From the NCBI RefSeq assembly GCF_002925845.1, contig NZ_PDNI01000065.1:310001-374000 (forward strand): a stretch of 64,000 nucleotides of DNA, in the 5' to 3' direction. Positions 45,082-54,051 of the stretch are shown here, piece after piece (the first letter of the stretch is position 1; each line of letters opens with the position of its first letter). A program made the translations under genes and the position numbers. The notes beneath the pieces were generated by a model that was given only the letters and a program-made list of their open reading frames with translations, searched no databases and had not been told where the DNA came from. The stretch is from Roseovarius nitratireducens. GTDB lineage: Bacteria; Pseudomonadota; Alphaproteobacteria; Rhodobacterales; Rhodobacteraceae.

Positions 45082-45567
45082 CTAACGGAAAGCGATTTCC
45101 CAGCTTTGTTCGACAAGGTCGCAGCCAAAAGAGCGCACCGGTTTCGAGGCGGTGAGCCGCCAGCCGTTGCGCGCGTAGAGCGCGCAGGCGGCGCGGTGGC
45201 TCTCATGCGTCCAGAGCGCCATGCCGCTATATCCGCGCGCGCGGGCAAAGCCGGTGCAGGTATCCAGAAGCCGCTGCCCGAGCCCCTGCCCGCGGGCCTC
45301 GGTCACCAAGAGGAACAGCCGCAGCTTGGCGATTCCCTCGGACTGGCGCACGCAGAAGATCGAGCCGAGCCGCCGATCCTCGACATGAGCGATCCAGCCC
45401 GCCTCGCAACTCGGATCGTGGTCCGCGATGAATGCGTCGAGAATCTCCGCGACCAGCGCGCCGAACGTCTCGTCAAAACCCTCGTCGCGCGCATAGAGCG
45501 TGGCATGACGCTCGACCAGCCAGGGCGCGTCGTCGGGGCGGAAGGGGCGGATCGCGGCCTCGGTCAT
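45082..45567 (-). CDS. GNAT-family N-acetyltransferase
   Basis: This is a GNAT acetyltransferase of about 161 residues: IRPFRPDDAPWLVERHATLY, IFCVRQSEGIAKLRLFLLVT and the acetyl-CoA loop EARGQGLGQRLLDTC, ending SFGCDLVEQSWEIAFR. The acceptor is unknown. ATG 45567 or 45576 could be the start; neither has a clear ribosome site. It lies 41 bases upstream of the tRNA-His on the same strand. Confidence 0.85.
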   Translation of the reverse strand: MTEAAIRPFRPDDAPWLVERHATLYARDEGFDETFGALVAEILDAFIADHDPSCEAGWIAHVEDRRLGSIFCVRQSEGIAKLRLFLLVTEARGQGLGQRLLDTCTGFARARGYSGMALWTHESHRAACALYARNGWRLTASKPVRSFGCDLVEQSWEIAFR

Positions 45568-45644
45568 GGTCGCCATCAAAGCGCGCGCAGGCTTGCCAAT
45601 CAAGCGCGAACAGCGTAGCAGATCGCGAGTTTCAGGAGGCGGTC

Positions 45645-45833
45645 ATGGGCATCAACGACGAACGCGAGATCGAGGCCAATCTCCAGATCGGGCCAACGGA
45701 TAGCGGCATGGTGCGTCTGTTCATCGAGTCGCAGGGCATCGAGGTTCCGATGGATTTCGAACCCGACGAGGCCGAGGAAATCGCCGAGGAAATCCGTGCC
45801 GCGGCAGCCGCCGCCCGGGCGCGTGGATCATAG
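45645..45833 (+). CDS. Small acidic protein (DUF6324-like)
   Basis: The 62-residue protein reads MGINDEREIEANLQIGPTDS followed by GMVRLFIESQGIEVPMDFEP and an acidic helix DEAEEIAEEIRAAAAAARAR. A perfect AGGAGG lies 5 bases before the ATG. It resembles a short Rhodobacteraceae family (DUF6324, from memory). Function unknown. Convergent with mmcB, overlapping by 6 bases. Confidence 0.8.
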   Translation: MGINDEREIEANLQIGPTDSGMVRLFIESQGIEVPMDFEPDEAEEIAEEIRAAAAAARARGS

Positions 45834-46271
45834 CGGCGGGTCGGTGAGCCGGTGCAGGCGGCGCGCGGCGTCGCGGGCGATACGACGGATGAGTGCGGCG
45901 CGCCGCGCGGCCGCAAGCCGGGTCTCGGGGGCCATGCGGATAATATCGGCATCGTAGCCGTCGGCGATAATGAGGCCGGTATCGTCGGGCAGCAGATCCG
46001 TGGGAAACCCCGCGTCCACCGCCCAGAAATAACGGTCACACCAGTCGAGATAGCCTGTCCACTTGGCGTCCGAGGCGAAATCGGCACGGCCCGATTTGCA
46101 CTCGATCACCCAGATATCGCCCTTCGGGCCAAGCGCCATGACGTCCACGCGCTTGCCGCGCTCGGGCACGAATTCCGTCAGGACGGCGAAATCATGGCTG
46201 GCCAGGTGGCGGCAGACGCCACGAGCGAGCGCCTGTCCGGGACGCAGGGACGGATCATGCGGGAATGCCAT
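45828..46271 (-). CDS. mmcB: MmcB-family DNA repair nuclease
   Basis: The 147-residue protein has a PD-(D/E)xK nuclease pattern: D43 in GKRVDVMALG, then E57-C-K59 in DIWVIECKSGRADF. MmcB gives mitomycin C resistance in Caulobacter and is SOS-regulated there. ATG 46271 is preferred because the GTG at 46301 would place the LexA box inside the gene. Confidence 0.88.
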   Translation of the reverse strand: MAFPHDPSLRPGQALARGVCRHLASHDFAVLTEFVPERGKRVDVMALGPKGDIWVIECKSGRADFASDAKWTGYLDWCDRYFWAVDAGFPTDLLPDDTGLIIADGYDADIIRMAPETRLAAARRAALIRRIARDAARRLHRLTDPPL

Positions 46272-46282
46272 ATCGGCATTTT

Positions 46283-46297
46283 GAACAAATAAGGAAC
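46283..46297 (-). promoter_or_regulatory. LexA (SOS) box upstream of mmcB
   Basis: GAAC-AAATAAG-GAAC on the plus strand (GTTC-N7-GTTC on mmcB's strand) is an exact match to the alphaproteobacterial LexA operator. It lies 11 bases upstream of the mmcB ATG, so the transcript leader would be very short. Confidence 0.85.
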
Positions 46298-46341
46298 GCA
46301 CGCAACCCCTTGCCGCGGGGCGTACAAGCGCTTAGCTGTGG

Positions 46342-46510
46342 GGTGTGGCGGGTGCTGCCCTTCTCGTGAGCGGTTGCATTCCGGTGGCCTTAAGCAATTC
46401 CGAGGGAGCTGGCTCTGTCCGGATCGTGGTCCGGTTACCCGGCGCCCACCTGTATACACAGGTCCTCGGGAATGAGAGAACCACACGGTTGCGTGCGGGC
46501 CCGTCACACC
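46342..46510 (+). ncRNA. Candidate structured RNA, rod-shaped fold
   Basis: A 169-base stretch folds into a long irregular rod. The outer stem is GGTGTGGCGGG (46342-46352) with CCCGTCACACC (46500-46510). Inner stems are CCGGTGG (46381) with CCACACGG (46481) and ATTCCGAGG (46397) with CCTCGGGAAT (46464). Two terminal hairpins follow: CCGGA-TCGTGG-TCCGG and ACCTGT-ATAC-ACAGGT. An internal loop pairs CCTTAAGCA against GAGAGAA. A terminator follows 45 bases later. The shape recalls 6S RNA, but identity is not shown. It occupies the 302-base gap between mmcB and the next gene. Confidence 0.5.
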
Positions 46511-46555
46511 TCTCTCTCCTTTTCCCGATTCGCAGGCGTGAAACCCAATAAACGC

Positions 46556-46578
46556 GAAAAGGCCCCCGTGGGGGCCTT
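46556..46578. terminator. Bidirectional intrinsic terminator
   Basis: AAAAGGCCCCC-GT-GGGGGCCTTT is a strong hairpin with four T on the minus side and three on the plus side. It can end the membrane gene at 46604 (minus strand) and a plus-strand RNA from 46342. Confidence 0.8.
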
Positions 46579-46603
46579 TGGTCAGTGCTCCGGCTGGCGC
46601 GGC

Positions 46604-46936
46604 TCAACCCCTTGGTCGAAACGTCCGGCGCGTATCATCAACGCGGGCGGGGATCGTGGCATAGTCGCGGCGCATGACATGCTGCCGCAGCCCGCCGTGA
46701 TGATCGTCGTCATCGTCATCCTTCATCCGCATCACCGCGATGGCGAATTGCACCCCGGCAAAGACGATGCCATTTGCCAGCCAGAGGATCAGGACCGCAA
46801 GCGGCCCGTCGCTGCTATGGGTGACAAGGTGCCACAGGTTGGCGATATCGAACCACAGCAGGAGCGCGACGAACACGCCCGCGATGCCGAAGCCGATGGC
46901 GACCTGCGTGATGTAGAGCTTGATGAGCTTGGGCAT
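46604..46936 (-). CDS. Small two-helix membrane protein, unknown
   Basis: The 110-residue product has two membrane helices (QVAIGFGIAGVFVALLLWFD and LAVLILWLANGIVFAGVQFA), then MRMKDDDDDDHHGG, an Asp/His cluster that could bind metal, and an Arg-rich tail. GGAGG lies 6 bases before the ATG. Similar proteins occur in Rhodobacteraceae without known function. The 181 bases upstream show no other gene. Confidence 0.75.
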   Translation of the reverse strand: MPKLIKLYITQVAIGFGIAGVFVALLLWFDIANLWHLVTHSSDGPLAVLILWLANGIVFAGVQFAIAVMRMKDDDDDDHHGGLRQHVMRRDYATIPARVDDTRRTFRPRG

Positions 46937-47117
46937 GGCCGACCTCCGTTTCTGCTACAACAAAGTTACGCCCTTGCCATGAGATTACAAGGGCCGATCC
47001 GGACCTGTCCGTGCCCTGTGCGAGATATCGCCGGTCCAGACCTGTGAAAATGCGTGGTTTCGCGGCCGACCGCACCGGCCCCCGGGCGGATTCGTCGCAG
47101 CACGAGTCAGCGGAATT

Positions 47118-47726
47118 TCAGCGGCAATAGGAGCCACCACGATTCCGAGCCGTGTCGAAATGAAAGTGGTCTTGGTGGAACTGGTCAGATTCCGGACCCA
47201 GCACCGTGCCGAACGGGCCGCAGGCCTGCCGATGGACGCGACGCAGCACCCGGCCCTTTCGCCCCTGTCCCCAATCGTCGCGCACCGAAATCTCGGAGCC
47301 GTCGCGCAATTGCAGCGCGGCAATGTCAATGGCACGGCCTTTGCCATGCTCGGAAATCTCTGCACCGCTTTGGCTATTGCGGGTCCGGCAGGCATAATGC
47401 GCCGCAACGCGCAGACCGGTGAGGCCCCCGCCCATGCGACCGACCTCGGGCCTGGCGCTCTGATCGACCCATGCCCCGAGCGTCCGCGCGGTCTGACAAT
47501 CGAGCGCGGCAGACTGGCTCAGGCGCACACCATGCACCGATTCGAGGCGCACGGCACGCTTCACCCCGCAGCCCGCGATCCGACCGGGCAGGATGCCCGA
47601 GACCGTGCCCACCAGCCCCGGATCGCCACAAAGCCCACCGCCGCGCGTCACCGCGTCGTTGCCGCGCCCGCACCCCGTCGCCAGAACGCTCAGGCCCAAT
47701 GCGGCGACGAAAACCGCGCGCCTCAT
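47118..47726 (-). CDS. Extensin-like domain lipoprotein
   Basis: The 202-residue lipoprotein (lipobox VLATGC) contains the extensin-like C-terminal domain, related to M15-type peptidases. It carries CGVKRAVRLESVHGVRLSQS, the His/Asp metal motif SEHGKGRAIDIAAL and the final DHFHFDTA. It may trim peptidoglycan or another envelope polymer. ATGA overlap with tyrA links it to the hisC-tyrA operon. Confidence 0.85.
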   Translation of the reverse strand: MRRAVFVAALGLSVLATGCGRGNDAVTRGGGLCGDPGLVGTVSGILPGRIAGCGVKRAVRLESVHGVRLSQSAALDCQTARTLGAWVDQSARPEVGRMGGGLTGLRVAAHYACRTRNSQSGAEISEHGKGRAIDIAALQLRDGSEISVRDDWGQGRKGRVLRRVHRQACGPFGTVLGPESDQFHQDHFHFDTARNRGGSYCR

Positions 47727-48640
47727 ACCTTCTTCCCCCGTCCAAAATCAGGCGCGTCAACGTCCTGCCCCGCTTCGATGATGCCGCGGCGGATAGCGCG
47801 GGTGCGGGTGAAATAAGCGTGCAGGTGATCGCCGTCACCGGTGCGGATGGCGCGCTGAAGCGCAAACAGCTCCTCGGTGAAACGCCCGAGGATTTCCAGC
47901 GTCGCCTCGCGATTGTTGAGAAACACGTCGCGCCACATCGTCGGGTCGGAGGCCGCGATACGGGTGAAATCGCGGAAACCGGCGGCGGAATACTTGATGA
48001 CCTCGCTGTCGGTGACGCGGCGCAGGTCGTCGGCCACGCCCACCATCGTGTAGGCGATAAGATGCGGCGCATGGGAGGTAACGGCAAGGACAAGATCGTG
48101 ATGCTCGGCATCCATCTCGTCGGTATGGCTGCCCAGCGCCTGCCAGAACCGCTCCAGCCGCTCCACCGCCGCGCGGTCACTGCCCGGCTGCGGCACGATC
48201 AGGCACCAGCGGTTGTCGAACAACTCGGCAAAGCCCGAGCGGGGGCCGGAATGCTCGGTGCCCGCCAAGGGGTGGGCGGGGACGAAATGCACCCCTTCGG
48301 GCAGGTGCGGCGCGACCGCCTCGATCACCGCTTTCTTGACCGATCCCACGTCGCTCAGCGTCGCGCCGGGCTTGAGCACCGGGGCGATCTCCTCGGCCAC
48401 GACCCCCATAGCCCCCACCGGAATGCAAAGCACCACCAGGTCGGCCCCGTCGGCGGCCTCGGCGGCGGTCTCGCAGACGCGGTCGCACAGGCCGATCTCG
48501 CGCGCGATGGCGCGGGTCTCGGGGCTGCGTGCATAGCCTGTCACCTCCCGCGCGAGCCCGCTGCGACGGATGGCATGAAACATCGACGAGGCGATGAGCC
48601 CCAGCCCGATGAGCGCCACACGATCGTAGATCACACTCAT
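47723..48640 (-). CDS. tyrA: Prephenate/arogenate dehydrogenase
   Basis: This 305-residue enzyme makes the tyrosine precursor. The NAD(P)-binding motif is [20 protein letters not shown]; other motifs are [33 protein letters not shown] and [15 protein letters not shown]. It overlaps hisC and the extensin-like gene by ATGA on each side. Confidence 0.94.
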   Translation of the reverse strand: MSVIYDRVALIGLGLIASSMFHAIRRSGLAREVTGYARSPETRAIAREIGLCDRVCETAAEAADGADLVVLCIPVGAMGVVAEEIAPVLKPGATLSDVGSVKKAVIEAVAPHLPEGVHFVPAHPLAGTEHSGPRSGFAELFDNRWCLIVPQPGSDRAAVERLERFWQALGSHTDEMDAEHHDLVLAVTSHAPHLIAYTMVGVADDLRRVTDSEVIKYSAAGFRDFTRIAASDPTMWRDVFLNNREATLEILGRFTEELFALQRAIRTGDGDHLHAYFTRTRAIRRGIIEAGQDVDAPDFGRGKKV

Positions 48641-49722
48641 CGCGTGCCTGCCCGGAACTGCCCAACGGCATGGGCCACGCGGCGGCAGGCGGCCTCGTCG
48701 CCCACGGTGATGCGCAGGCAGTCGGGAAGGTTATACCCCCCGACCCGCCGCACGATCAACCCGCACGATTTCAGATAGTCGTCGCAGGCCTCGGCCTCGG
48801 CGCGATCGGCAAAACGGGCAAGGATGAAATTGCCATGGCTCGGGTCCGATGGCACGCCCTGCTCGGCGAGCGCCCCGGCCAGCCACCCGCGCAGGCGGGT
48901 GTTCTCGTCGCGGCAGCGCACGATCCACTCGGTCTCGCGCACCGCCGCCTCGGCAGCGGCGAGCGCCGGGCTCGATAGGTTGAACGGCCCGCGGATGCGG
49001 TCCAGCACATCGATCACGTCAGCGGGCGCGTAGCCCCAGCCGACACGCAAACCACCCAGCCCGTAGATCTTCGAAAATGTCCGGGTCATAACCACGTTGT
49101 CGCGCGCCTCGACCAGCGCCGCGCCGCCATCGTTGCCCTCGACATACTCGACATAGGCCCCGTCGAGCACCAGCAGCGCGGTCTCGGGGATGCCGTCGGC
49201 CAGCCGCCGCACCTCGTCCGGCCCGATCATCGTGCCGGTGGGGTTGTTGGGATTGGCGACAAAGACCAGCCGCGTGGCCGGGGTGCAGGCCGCGAGGATC
49301 GCGTCCACGTCGGTGGTGCGCGCCGCCTCGGCCACCTCGACCGGGGTTGCCCCCGCCGCCAGCGCGCCGATGCGGTAGATGGCGAAGCCGTGCTCGGTAT
49401 GGATCACCTCGTCGCCCGGCCCGGCATAGGCCTGGCACAGCAGGTGCAGGATCTCGTCGCTGCCCACCCCGCAGATAATGCGCGCGGGATCGAGTCCGTG
49501 CATCTCGCCGATCGCGGCGCGCAGCGCGCCGTGATCGGTGGACGGGTAGCGATGCAGGTCACGGGCGCTGCGGCGCACCGCCTCGCGGGCGGCCTCGGGC
49601 GGGCCAAACGGGTTCTCGTTGGAGCTGAGCTTGACCGCGTCCGCCACGCCCGCGACATGGCTCGCCCCGCCCTGGTAGGGGGCGATCTGCATGATGCCGG
49701 GCTGCGGCGTTATCCTGGTCAT
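48637..49722 (-). CDS. hisC: Histidinol-phosphate aminotransferase
   Basis: This 361-residue PLP enzyme acts in histidine synthesis and, with tyrA downstream, may also serve aromatic amino acid transamination. Motifs are [40 protein letters not shown] and the PLP-Lys motif [20 protein letters not shown]. It heads the hisC-tyrA-extensin-like operon. Confidence 0.95.
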   Translation of the reverse strand: MTRITPQPGIMQIAPYQGGASHVAGVADAVKLSSNENPFGPPEAAREAVRRSARDLHRYPSTDHGALRAAIGEMHGLDPARIICGVGSDEILHLLCQAYAGPGDEVIHTEHGFAIYRIGALAAGATPVEVAEAARTTDVDAILAACTPATRLVFVANPNNPTGTMIGPDEVRRLADGIPETALLVLDGAYVEYVEGNDGGAALVEARDNVVMTRTFSKIYGLGGLRVGWGYAPADVIDVLDRIRGPFNLSSPALAAAEAAVRETEWIVRCRDENTRLRGWLAGALAEQGVPSDPSHGNFILARFADRAEAEACDDYLKSCGLIVRRVGGYNLPDCLRITVGDEAACRRVAHAVGQFRAGTR

Positions 49723-49781
49723 GTCCCGTGCCTTTCCTCTTGGCGGGGTTCTAGCTTTGGCATCCGGCCTTGACCAGAACG

Positions 49782-49813
49782 AAAAGGGCCGCGGCGGTTT
49801 CCCGTCGCGGCCC
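49782..49813 (-). terminator. Terminator of rpsD
   Basis: On the minus strand GGGCCGCGACGG and CCGCCGCGGCCC pair around GAAA-like loop bases, followed by four T. It begins 22 bases after the rpsD stop. Confidence 0.85.
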
Positions 49814-49834
49814 GCGTGTCCCGTCAGGGCGCGA

Positions 49835-50455
49835 TCAGTTCTGCGCGTAGTATTCGATGACGAGGTTGGGCTCCATCATCACCGGGTAGGGCACATCGCC
49901 CAGCGCCGGCGTGCGCACAAAGGTCGCGGTCATCTTGGAATGGTCGGCCTCGATGTAATCGGGCACGTCACGCTCAGCCAGCTGCACGGCCTCGAGAACG
50001 GAGACAAGCTGCTTGGACTTCTCGCGCACCTCGATCACGTCGCCTTCCTTCACGCGGTAGGAGGGGATGTTGACGCGCTTGCCGTTCACCATCACATGGC
50101 CATGGTTCACGAATTGCCGCGCGGCAAAGACTGTGGGCACGAACTTGGCGCGGTAGACCACCGCGTCGAGACGGCGCTCCAGCAGGCCGATGAGCAGCTC
50201 GCCGGTATCGCCCCGGACACGCTCTGCCTCGGCATAGATGCGGCGGAACTGCTTCTCGGTGAGATCGCCGTAATAGCCCTTGAGCTTCTGCTTGGCGCGC
50301 AGTTGCAGGCCGAAGTCGGACATCTTCTGCTTGCGGCGCTGGCCGTGCTGGCCGGGGCCGTATTCGCGGCGGTTGACCGGCGACTTGGGGCGGCCCCAGA
50401 TGTTCTCGCCCATGCGGCGGTCGATTTTGTACTTGGCAGACGTGCGTTTGGTCAC
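49835..50455 (-). CDS. rpsD: 30S ribosomal protein S4
   Basis: This 206-residue S4 protein nucleates 30S assembly. The N-terminal domain shows [20 protein letters not shown]; the S4 domain shows [20 protein letters not shown] and [20 protein letters not shown]. It is a single-gene unit with a strong terminator. Confidence 0.98.
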   Translation of the reverse strand: MTKRTSAKYKIDRRMGENIWGRPKSPVNRREYGPGQHGQRRKQKMSDFGLQLRAKQKLKGYYGDLTEKQFRRIYAEAERVRGDTGELLIGLLERRLDAVVYRAKFVPTVFAARQFVNHGHVMVNGKRVNIPSYRVKEGDVIEVREKSKQLVSVLEAVQLAERDVPDYIEADHSKMTATFVRTPALGDVPYPVMMEPNLVIEYYAQN

Positions 50456-50596
50456 GGCTGATCTCCTTCTCTATATGTCGAAGGGCGTTGTCCTCTGGAT
50501 TGCTCCCGACAGGCATCCCCTTGCGAGGGCCACCAACACCAATGAAGCCGCGCTTATATACCCCGCGTTCGCGCTGTCAACCACCCGCGCGCCCCG

Positions 50597-50622
50597 GCTT
50601 CTTCCTGGTCCAAATACCTCCG
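50597..50622 (-). repeat. Short dispersed motif, copy 3
   Basis: The plus strand reads GCTTCTTCCTGGTCCAAATA then CCTCCG. It lies between the DUF805 gene and rpsD. The bases to its right (GGGGGCAGCGTCCCC at 50646-50660) also resemble those following copy 1 at 15371. Confidence 0.5.
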
Positions 50623-50669
50623 CGAGCGCTGCGCGGATGCGCGACGGGGGCAGCGTCCCCTGCCCCGGG

Positions 50670-51015
50670 TCAGCCCTGATTGGCCAGCGGATCGGGGCCG
50701 AAACGGTTGTCACCCACTGTGCCGCGATGGATGAAAAAGGCGAAGATCAGGATCAGCCCCCCCGATCACCGGGATCAGAACCAGCAGATACCACCAGCCG
50801 GAGCGGTCCACATCATGCAGGCGGCGCACGGCAACGGCGATGCTTGGCAAGAGCACGGCCAGCGAGAAGATCGCGCTGACGATATCGCCGAGGATCAATT
50901 GCAGCACGAGACTCACCACCAGGACGAAAAGCGCGAACCACCAGAATTCGGAGCGTGCAGCGCGTCCGCTGAAATTGGCGTAATTCTCGGTGAGAACCGT
51001 CCTGACCGCCGTCAT
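50670..51015 (-). pseudogene. DUF805 membrane protein gene with a one-base frameshift
   Basis: The N-terminal frame encodes a DUF805 protein (FSGRAARSEFWWFALFVLVV; VRRLHDVDRSGWWYLLVLIP). At a run of seven G on the coding strand (50757-50763) the frame leaves the family sequence and stops at 50710. Removing one G restores the canonical end, LILIFAFFIHRGTVGDNRFG then PDPLANQG, with a stop at 50670. It is either a real inactivating or phase-variable indel, or a sequencing error. It lies just downstream of plsY. Confidence 0.85.
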
Positions 51016-51046
51016 GAAATCCTTGGTCCGAAACTCCTTGCCTTTG

Positions 51047-51658
51047 TCACTTGTCCTTTTGACCGATGCGCGGCTCGGTTCCGGCGCGCAGCCGCGCGAT
51101 GTTGCTGCGGTGCCGCCACAGGATCAGCGCCGCGAGGCAGGTCGCCAGCGCCACCGCCGCGCCGTGGCCCAGCACCAGCGCCCAGACCGGCGCCAGCACC
51201 GCCGCCACCAGCGCCGCCAACGACGAGATGCGCGCCACCACCGCCGTGGCCAGCCATGTCAGGCAGGCCGCGATCCCCACGGGCCACGCGAGCGCCAGCA
51301 GCAGGCCAAGGAACGTGGCCACACCCTTGCCCCCGCGAAAGCCCAGCCAGACCGGGTAACAATGCCCGGCAAAGGCCGCGAGCCCCGCGAGCTGCGCCGC
51401 GTCCTCGCCCGCGATCGCCCGCGCCAGCAGCACCGCCAGCGCCCCCTTGCCGCCGTCCAGCAGCAGCGTGAGCGCGGCGGCCACCTTGTTGCCCGTGCGC
51501 AGCACGTTGGTAGCCCCGATATTGCCAGAGCCGATCTCGCGCAGGTTGCCCAGCCCCATCACCCGCGCCAGCACCATGCCGAACGGGATAGAGCCCAGCA
51601 GGTAGCCCGCCACGGCCCACAGGATCAGGATGCTGGCGGCGCTCTCGACAGGGGGCAT
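51047..51658 (-). CDS. plsY: Glycerol-3-phosphate acyltransferase PlsY
   Basis: This 203-residue membrane enzyme transfers acyl groups from acyl phosphate to glycerol-3-phosphate. The PlsY motifs are GSIPFGMVLARVMG, LREIGSGNIGATNVLRTGNK and WLGFRGGKGVATFLG. ATGA overlap with the pyrC-like gene places it in the pyrB operon. Confidence 0.95.
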   Translation of the reverse strand: MPPVESAASILILWAVAGYLLGSIPFGMVLARVMGLGNLREIGSGNIGATNVLRTGNKVAAALTLLLDGGKGALAVLLARAIAGEDAAQLAGLAAFAGHCYPVWLGFRGGKGVATFLGLLLALAWPVGIAACLTWLATAVVARISSLAALVAAVLAPVWALVLGHGAAVALATCLAALILWRHRSNIARLRAGTEPRIGQKDK

Positions 51659-52938
51659 CAGGAAGCCTCGTAAACACAGCAACCGGCGACATAGGTGGCG
51701 CTCACCCTACCCTGAAGCCGCGCCCCGTCAAACGGCGTGTTCTTGGATTTCGAACGCAGCGCGAACCGGTCGAGGATGAACGGCTTGCCAGGGTCGAACA
51801 GTACGAGGTCCGCAGGCGCCCCCTGCACAAGCCGCCCGGCAGACAGCCCCAGCCGCTTCGCCGGATTGAGCGACAGCGCACGAAACAGCGTCGGCAGGTC
51901 AAGCGCCTCGGCATGGTAGAGCCTGAGCGCCGCCGGGAGCAGGGTCTCCAGCGCGACCGCCCCGCTCGCCGCCGCCTCGAATGGTTGGCGCTTGCTCTCC
52001 TCGTCCTGCGGGGTGTGCATCGAGCTGATGATATCAATCAGCCCTTCGCGCACCGCCTCCGTCACCGCCTGCCGGTCCTCCTCGGACCGGAGCGGCGGCT
52101 TGACCTTGAAGAAGGTGCGATAGTCCGACACGTCGAGCTCGTTGAGCGTCAGGTGATGGATGCTCGTTCCCGCCGTGATATCCAGACCGTTACGCTTTGC
52201 CCGGTGCAGGGCAGGTAACGCGCGGGCGGTGGTGATCTGGTCAGCGTGATAGCGCGCCTGCGTCATTTCCAGCAGGGCAATGTCGCGATCGAGCCCCATC
52301 CGCTCGGCCATCGGCGAGACGGCGGGCAGGCCTCGTAGCGAGGCGAACTTTCCACTCGTCGCCGCCGCCCCCGCGCTCAGCCCGGGATCCTGCGGATGGC
52401 AGATCACCAGCGCGCCCAGGCTGCGCGCATAGCTCAGCGCACGAGCCAGCACCTTGGTGTCGCGCACCACGTGGTCGCAATCGGTAAAGGCCACGGCCCC
52501 CGCATCCATCAGGAACCCGATCTCGACCATCTCGCGACCCTCGCGCCCCTTGGTCAGCGCGGCCATCGGCAGCACGTTCACGGGCGCCGCCTCGTTGGCG
52601 CGGCGCTCCACGAATTCCAGCACCTCGGGGCTGTCGATGGCGGGCAGCGTGTCGGGCCGCGTGGCCATCGTGGTCACGCCCCCCGCCGCCGCCGACAGCC
52701 CGGCGGAGCGATAGCTTTCCTTGTGCCGCTCACCCGGCTCGCAGACCTTCACGCCGATATCGACGATCCCGGGGGCAAGACACTGCCCGCCGCAATCGAC
52801 CACCGCCTCGGCCTGCGGCCTGTCCTCGCCGCTGCCGCGCCCGGCGATCACACCGCCGTCGATCAGCAGCCAGCCGGGGCCGTCCGTCCCCGCCTCGGGG
52901 TCGATCAGGCGGGCGTTTGTAAAGAGTGTGGTGGTCAT
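51658..52938 (-). CDS. pyrC: Dihydroorotase-like protein, probably non-catalytic (PyrC'/PyrX)
   Basis: The 426-residue protein has the class I dihydroorotase fold, but the metal ligands are missing. The DxHxH motif reads DIGVKV, the HxED-type segment reads ICHPQDPGL, and the TDHAPH motif reads SMHTPQ. Such PyrC' proteins hold aspartate transcarbamoylase in an active complex, and pyrB is in the same operon. A true dihydroorotase must then lie elsewhere in the genome. Confidence 0.88.
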   Translation of the reverse strand: MTTTLFTNARLIDPEAGTDGPGWLLIDGGVIAGRGSGEDRPQAEAVVDCGGQCLAPGIVDIGVKVCEPGERHKESYRSAGLSAAAGGVTTMATRPDTLPAIDSPEVLEFVERRANEAAPVNVLPMAALTKGREGREMVEIGFLMDAGAVAFTDCDHVVRDTKVLARALSYARSLGALVICHPQDPGLSAGAAATSGKFASLRGLPAVSPMAERMGLDRDIALLEMTQARYHADQITTARALPALHRAKRNGLDITAGTSIHHLTLNELDVSDYRTFFKVKPPLRSEEDRQAVTEAVREGLIDIISSMHTPQDEESKRQPFEAAASGAVALETLLPAALRLYHAEALDLPTLFRALSLNPAKRLGLSAGRLVQGAPADLVLFDPGKPFILDRFALRSKSKNTPFDGARLQGRVSATYVAGCCVYEAS

Positions 52939-52966
52939 GCCGTCCCGTCCTCGCCTCTTGTTTCGC

Positions 52967-53068
52967 TCATCCCGCCACCCATACCATTACCACCGTCAGC
53001 GCCGCGATCACCGCCAGCGCCACCATCGCGATCTTGCCGGACATGCGCGGGTCCTTCGGCTCCTGCAT
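52967..53068 (-). CDS. 33-residue single-helix membrane peptide
   Basis: The frame reads MQEPKDPRMSGKIAMVALAV then IAALTVVMVWVAG: a short polar start and one membrane helix. GGAGGG lies 7 bases before the ATG. It starts 3 bases after the PH-domain gene and ends 28 bases before the pyrC-like gene, within the same operon. Function unknown. Confidence 0.55.
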   Translation of the reverse strand: MQEPKDPRMSGKIAMVALAVIAALTVVMVWVAG

Positions 53069-53071
53069 CGC

Positions 53072-53524
53072 TCAGCCCTCCCTCAGGCCGGCGGCGGCGC
53101 GGATGCGGGCCTCGGTCGCCCCACGGTCCGCCTGGTATTTGATCAGGTGCTTGTCGCCCGAGGTCGTCACCACCTGCACCGCGCTGCCCAGCCCGCGCAC
53201 CGTCCGGATCTCCGCCAGCCGCACCGCCCGCGTGAGCGGCCCGAGAAGCCGCCGGTCGGTCAAGTCCCATCGCGCCTGCAGCTCGTCGGAGGCCACGTAG
53301 CCCGCGCGCACCGCCACCGCCGCAAGCCCGCCCACCGCACCGGTCCAGACATGGGGATTGCCAGCGGCCCAGAGCACCGCCATCCCGAGCGCCATCGCCC
53401 CCGCCGCGAGCCACGCGTGATCGCGCCAGTAGGTCGCGCGGTCGGGGTGAAAGCTCTCGATCACGCGCTCGCCCTCGGCGAGTGCGGTGGTGGGGGTCAT
53501 GGAATGGATCGGCCCCTCGCTCAT
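53072..53524 (-). CDS. Membrane protein with bacterial PH-like domain
   Basis: The 150-residue protein has two helices (WLAAGAMALGMAVLWAAGNP; AVGGLAAVAVRAGYVAS) followed by a region resembling bPH_2 domains (WDLTDRRLLGPLTRAVRLAE, VVTTSGDKHLIKYQ). ATGA overlap with the upstream gene. Role unknown. Confidence 0.7.
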   Translation of the reverse strand: MSEGPIHSMTPTTALAEGERVIESFHPDRATYWRDHAWLAAGAMALGMAVLWAAGNPHVWTGAVGGLAAVAVRAGYVASDELQARWDLTDRRLLGPLTRAVRLAEIRTVRGLGSAVQVVTTSGDKHLIKYQADRGATEARIRAAAGLREG

Positions 53525-54051
53525 GGCGTTACCACCAGCCAGATCACCAGCGCCACGAGCACCGCGAGCCCGGCAAAGAACACCACCGCCGCAAGCCGTG
53601 CCGCGCGGCGCGAATGGCCGGGGCCCGCAGACGGGGCCAGGCTGCCCGCCGCACCGCCCGCGGGTAACCGCTCGAAACGCACCTCTGGCACATCCTCCTC
53701 GAATCGGGACACGAGGCGCAGACCGCGCCCGGGGCGCAGCACCGTCGCGCGACCGCCGAAGGCGCGCGACGGCAGGATCAGCACCCGGCCCGTCAGCCCG
53801 TCGATCTGCGAGCGCATTTCCGCGATGTCCGCCTTCGCAATCCCATGGCCCTCGACCAGATATTCGGACAGCGGCATGGCACCGAGATCGCCAAGATCGA
53901 ACAGCTCGATCTCATGGCCGTCCAACGCGCCATCGGCCCCCAGCGCGTCCATCACCGCGGCATCATCGAGCGGCGCGCCCGCGTCCTCCAGCACGGAAAA
54001 GACGCGCACCACATGCGCCTCGTAAGCGGGGACATGGAGCACGGTGCTCAT
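53521..54051 (-). CDS. Tail-anchored protein of unknown function
   Basis: The 176-residue product starts [20 protein letters not shown], is acidic ([20 protein letters not shown]) and ends in one membrane helix ([20 protein letters not shown]). I recognise no domain. It overlaps pyrB and the PH-like gene by ATGA, so it belongs to the pyrB operon. Confidence 0.7.
   Translation of the reverse strand: MSTVLHVPAYEAHVVRVFSVLEDAGAPLDDAAVMDALGADGALDGHEIELFDLGDLGAMPLSEYLVEGHGIAKADIAEMRSQIDGLTGRVLILPSRAFGGRATVLRPGRGLRLVSRFEEDVPEVRFERLPAGGAAGSLAPSAGPGHSRRAARLAAVVFFAGLAVLVALVIWLVVTP

Noticed and set aside
46345-46551. A 68-codon frame whose start resembles a lipobox (LLVSGC)
   Set aside because: It lacks the positive N-terminus of a signal peptide and has no ribosome site. 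The same bases form long-range RNA stems, and the rest is unlike protein.
52934-52970. An 11-codon frame between the 33-residue gene and the pyrC-like gene
   Set aside because: Too short to support, and explained as the leader containing the pyrC ribosome binding site.
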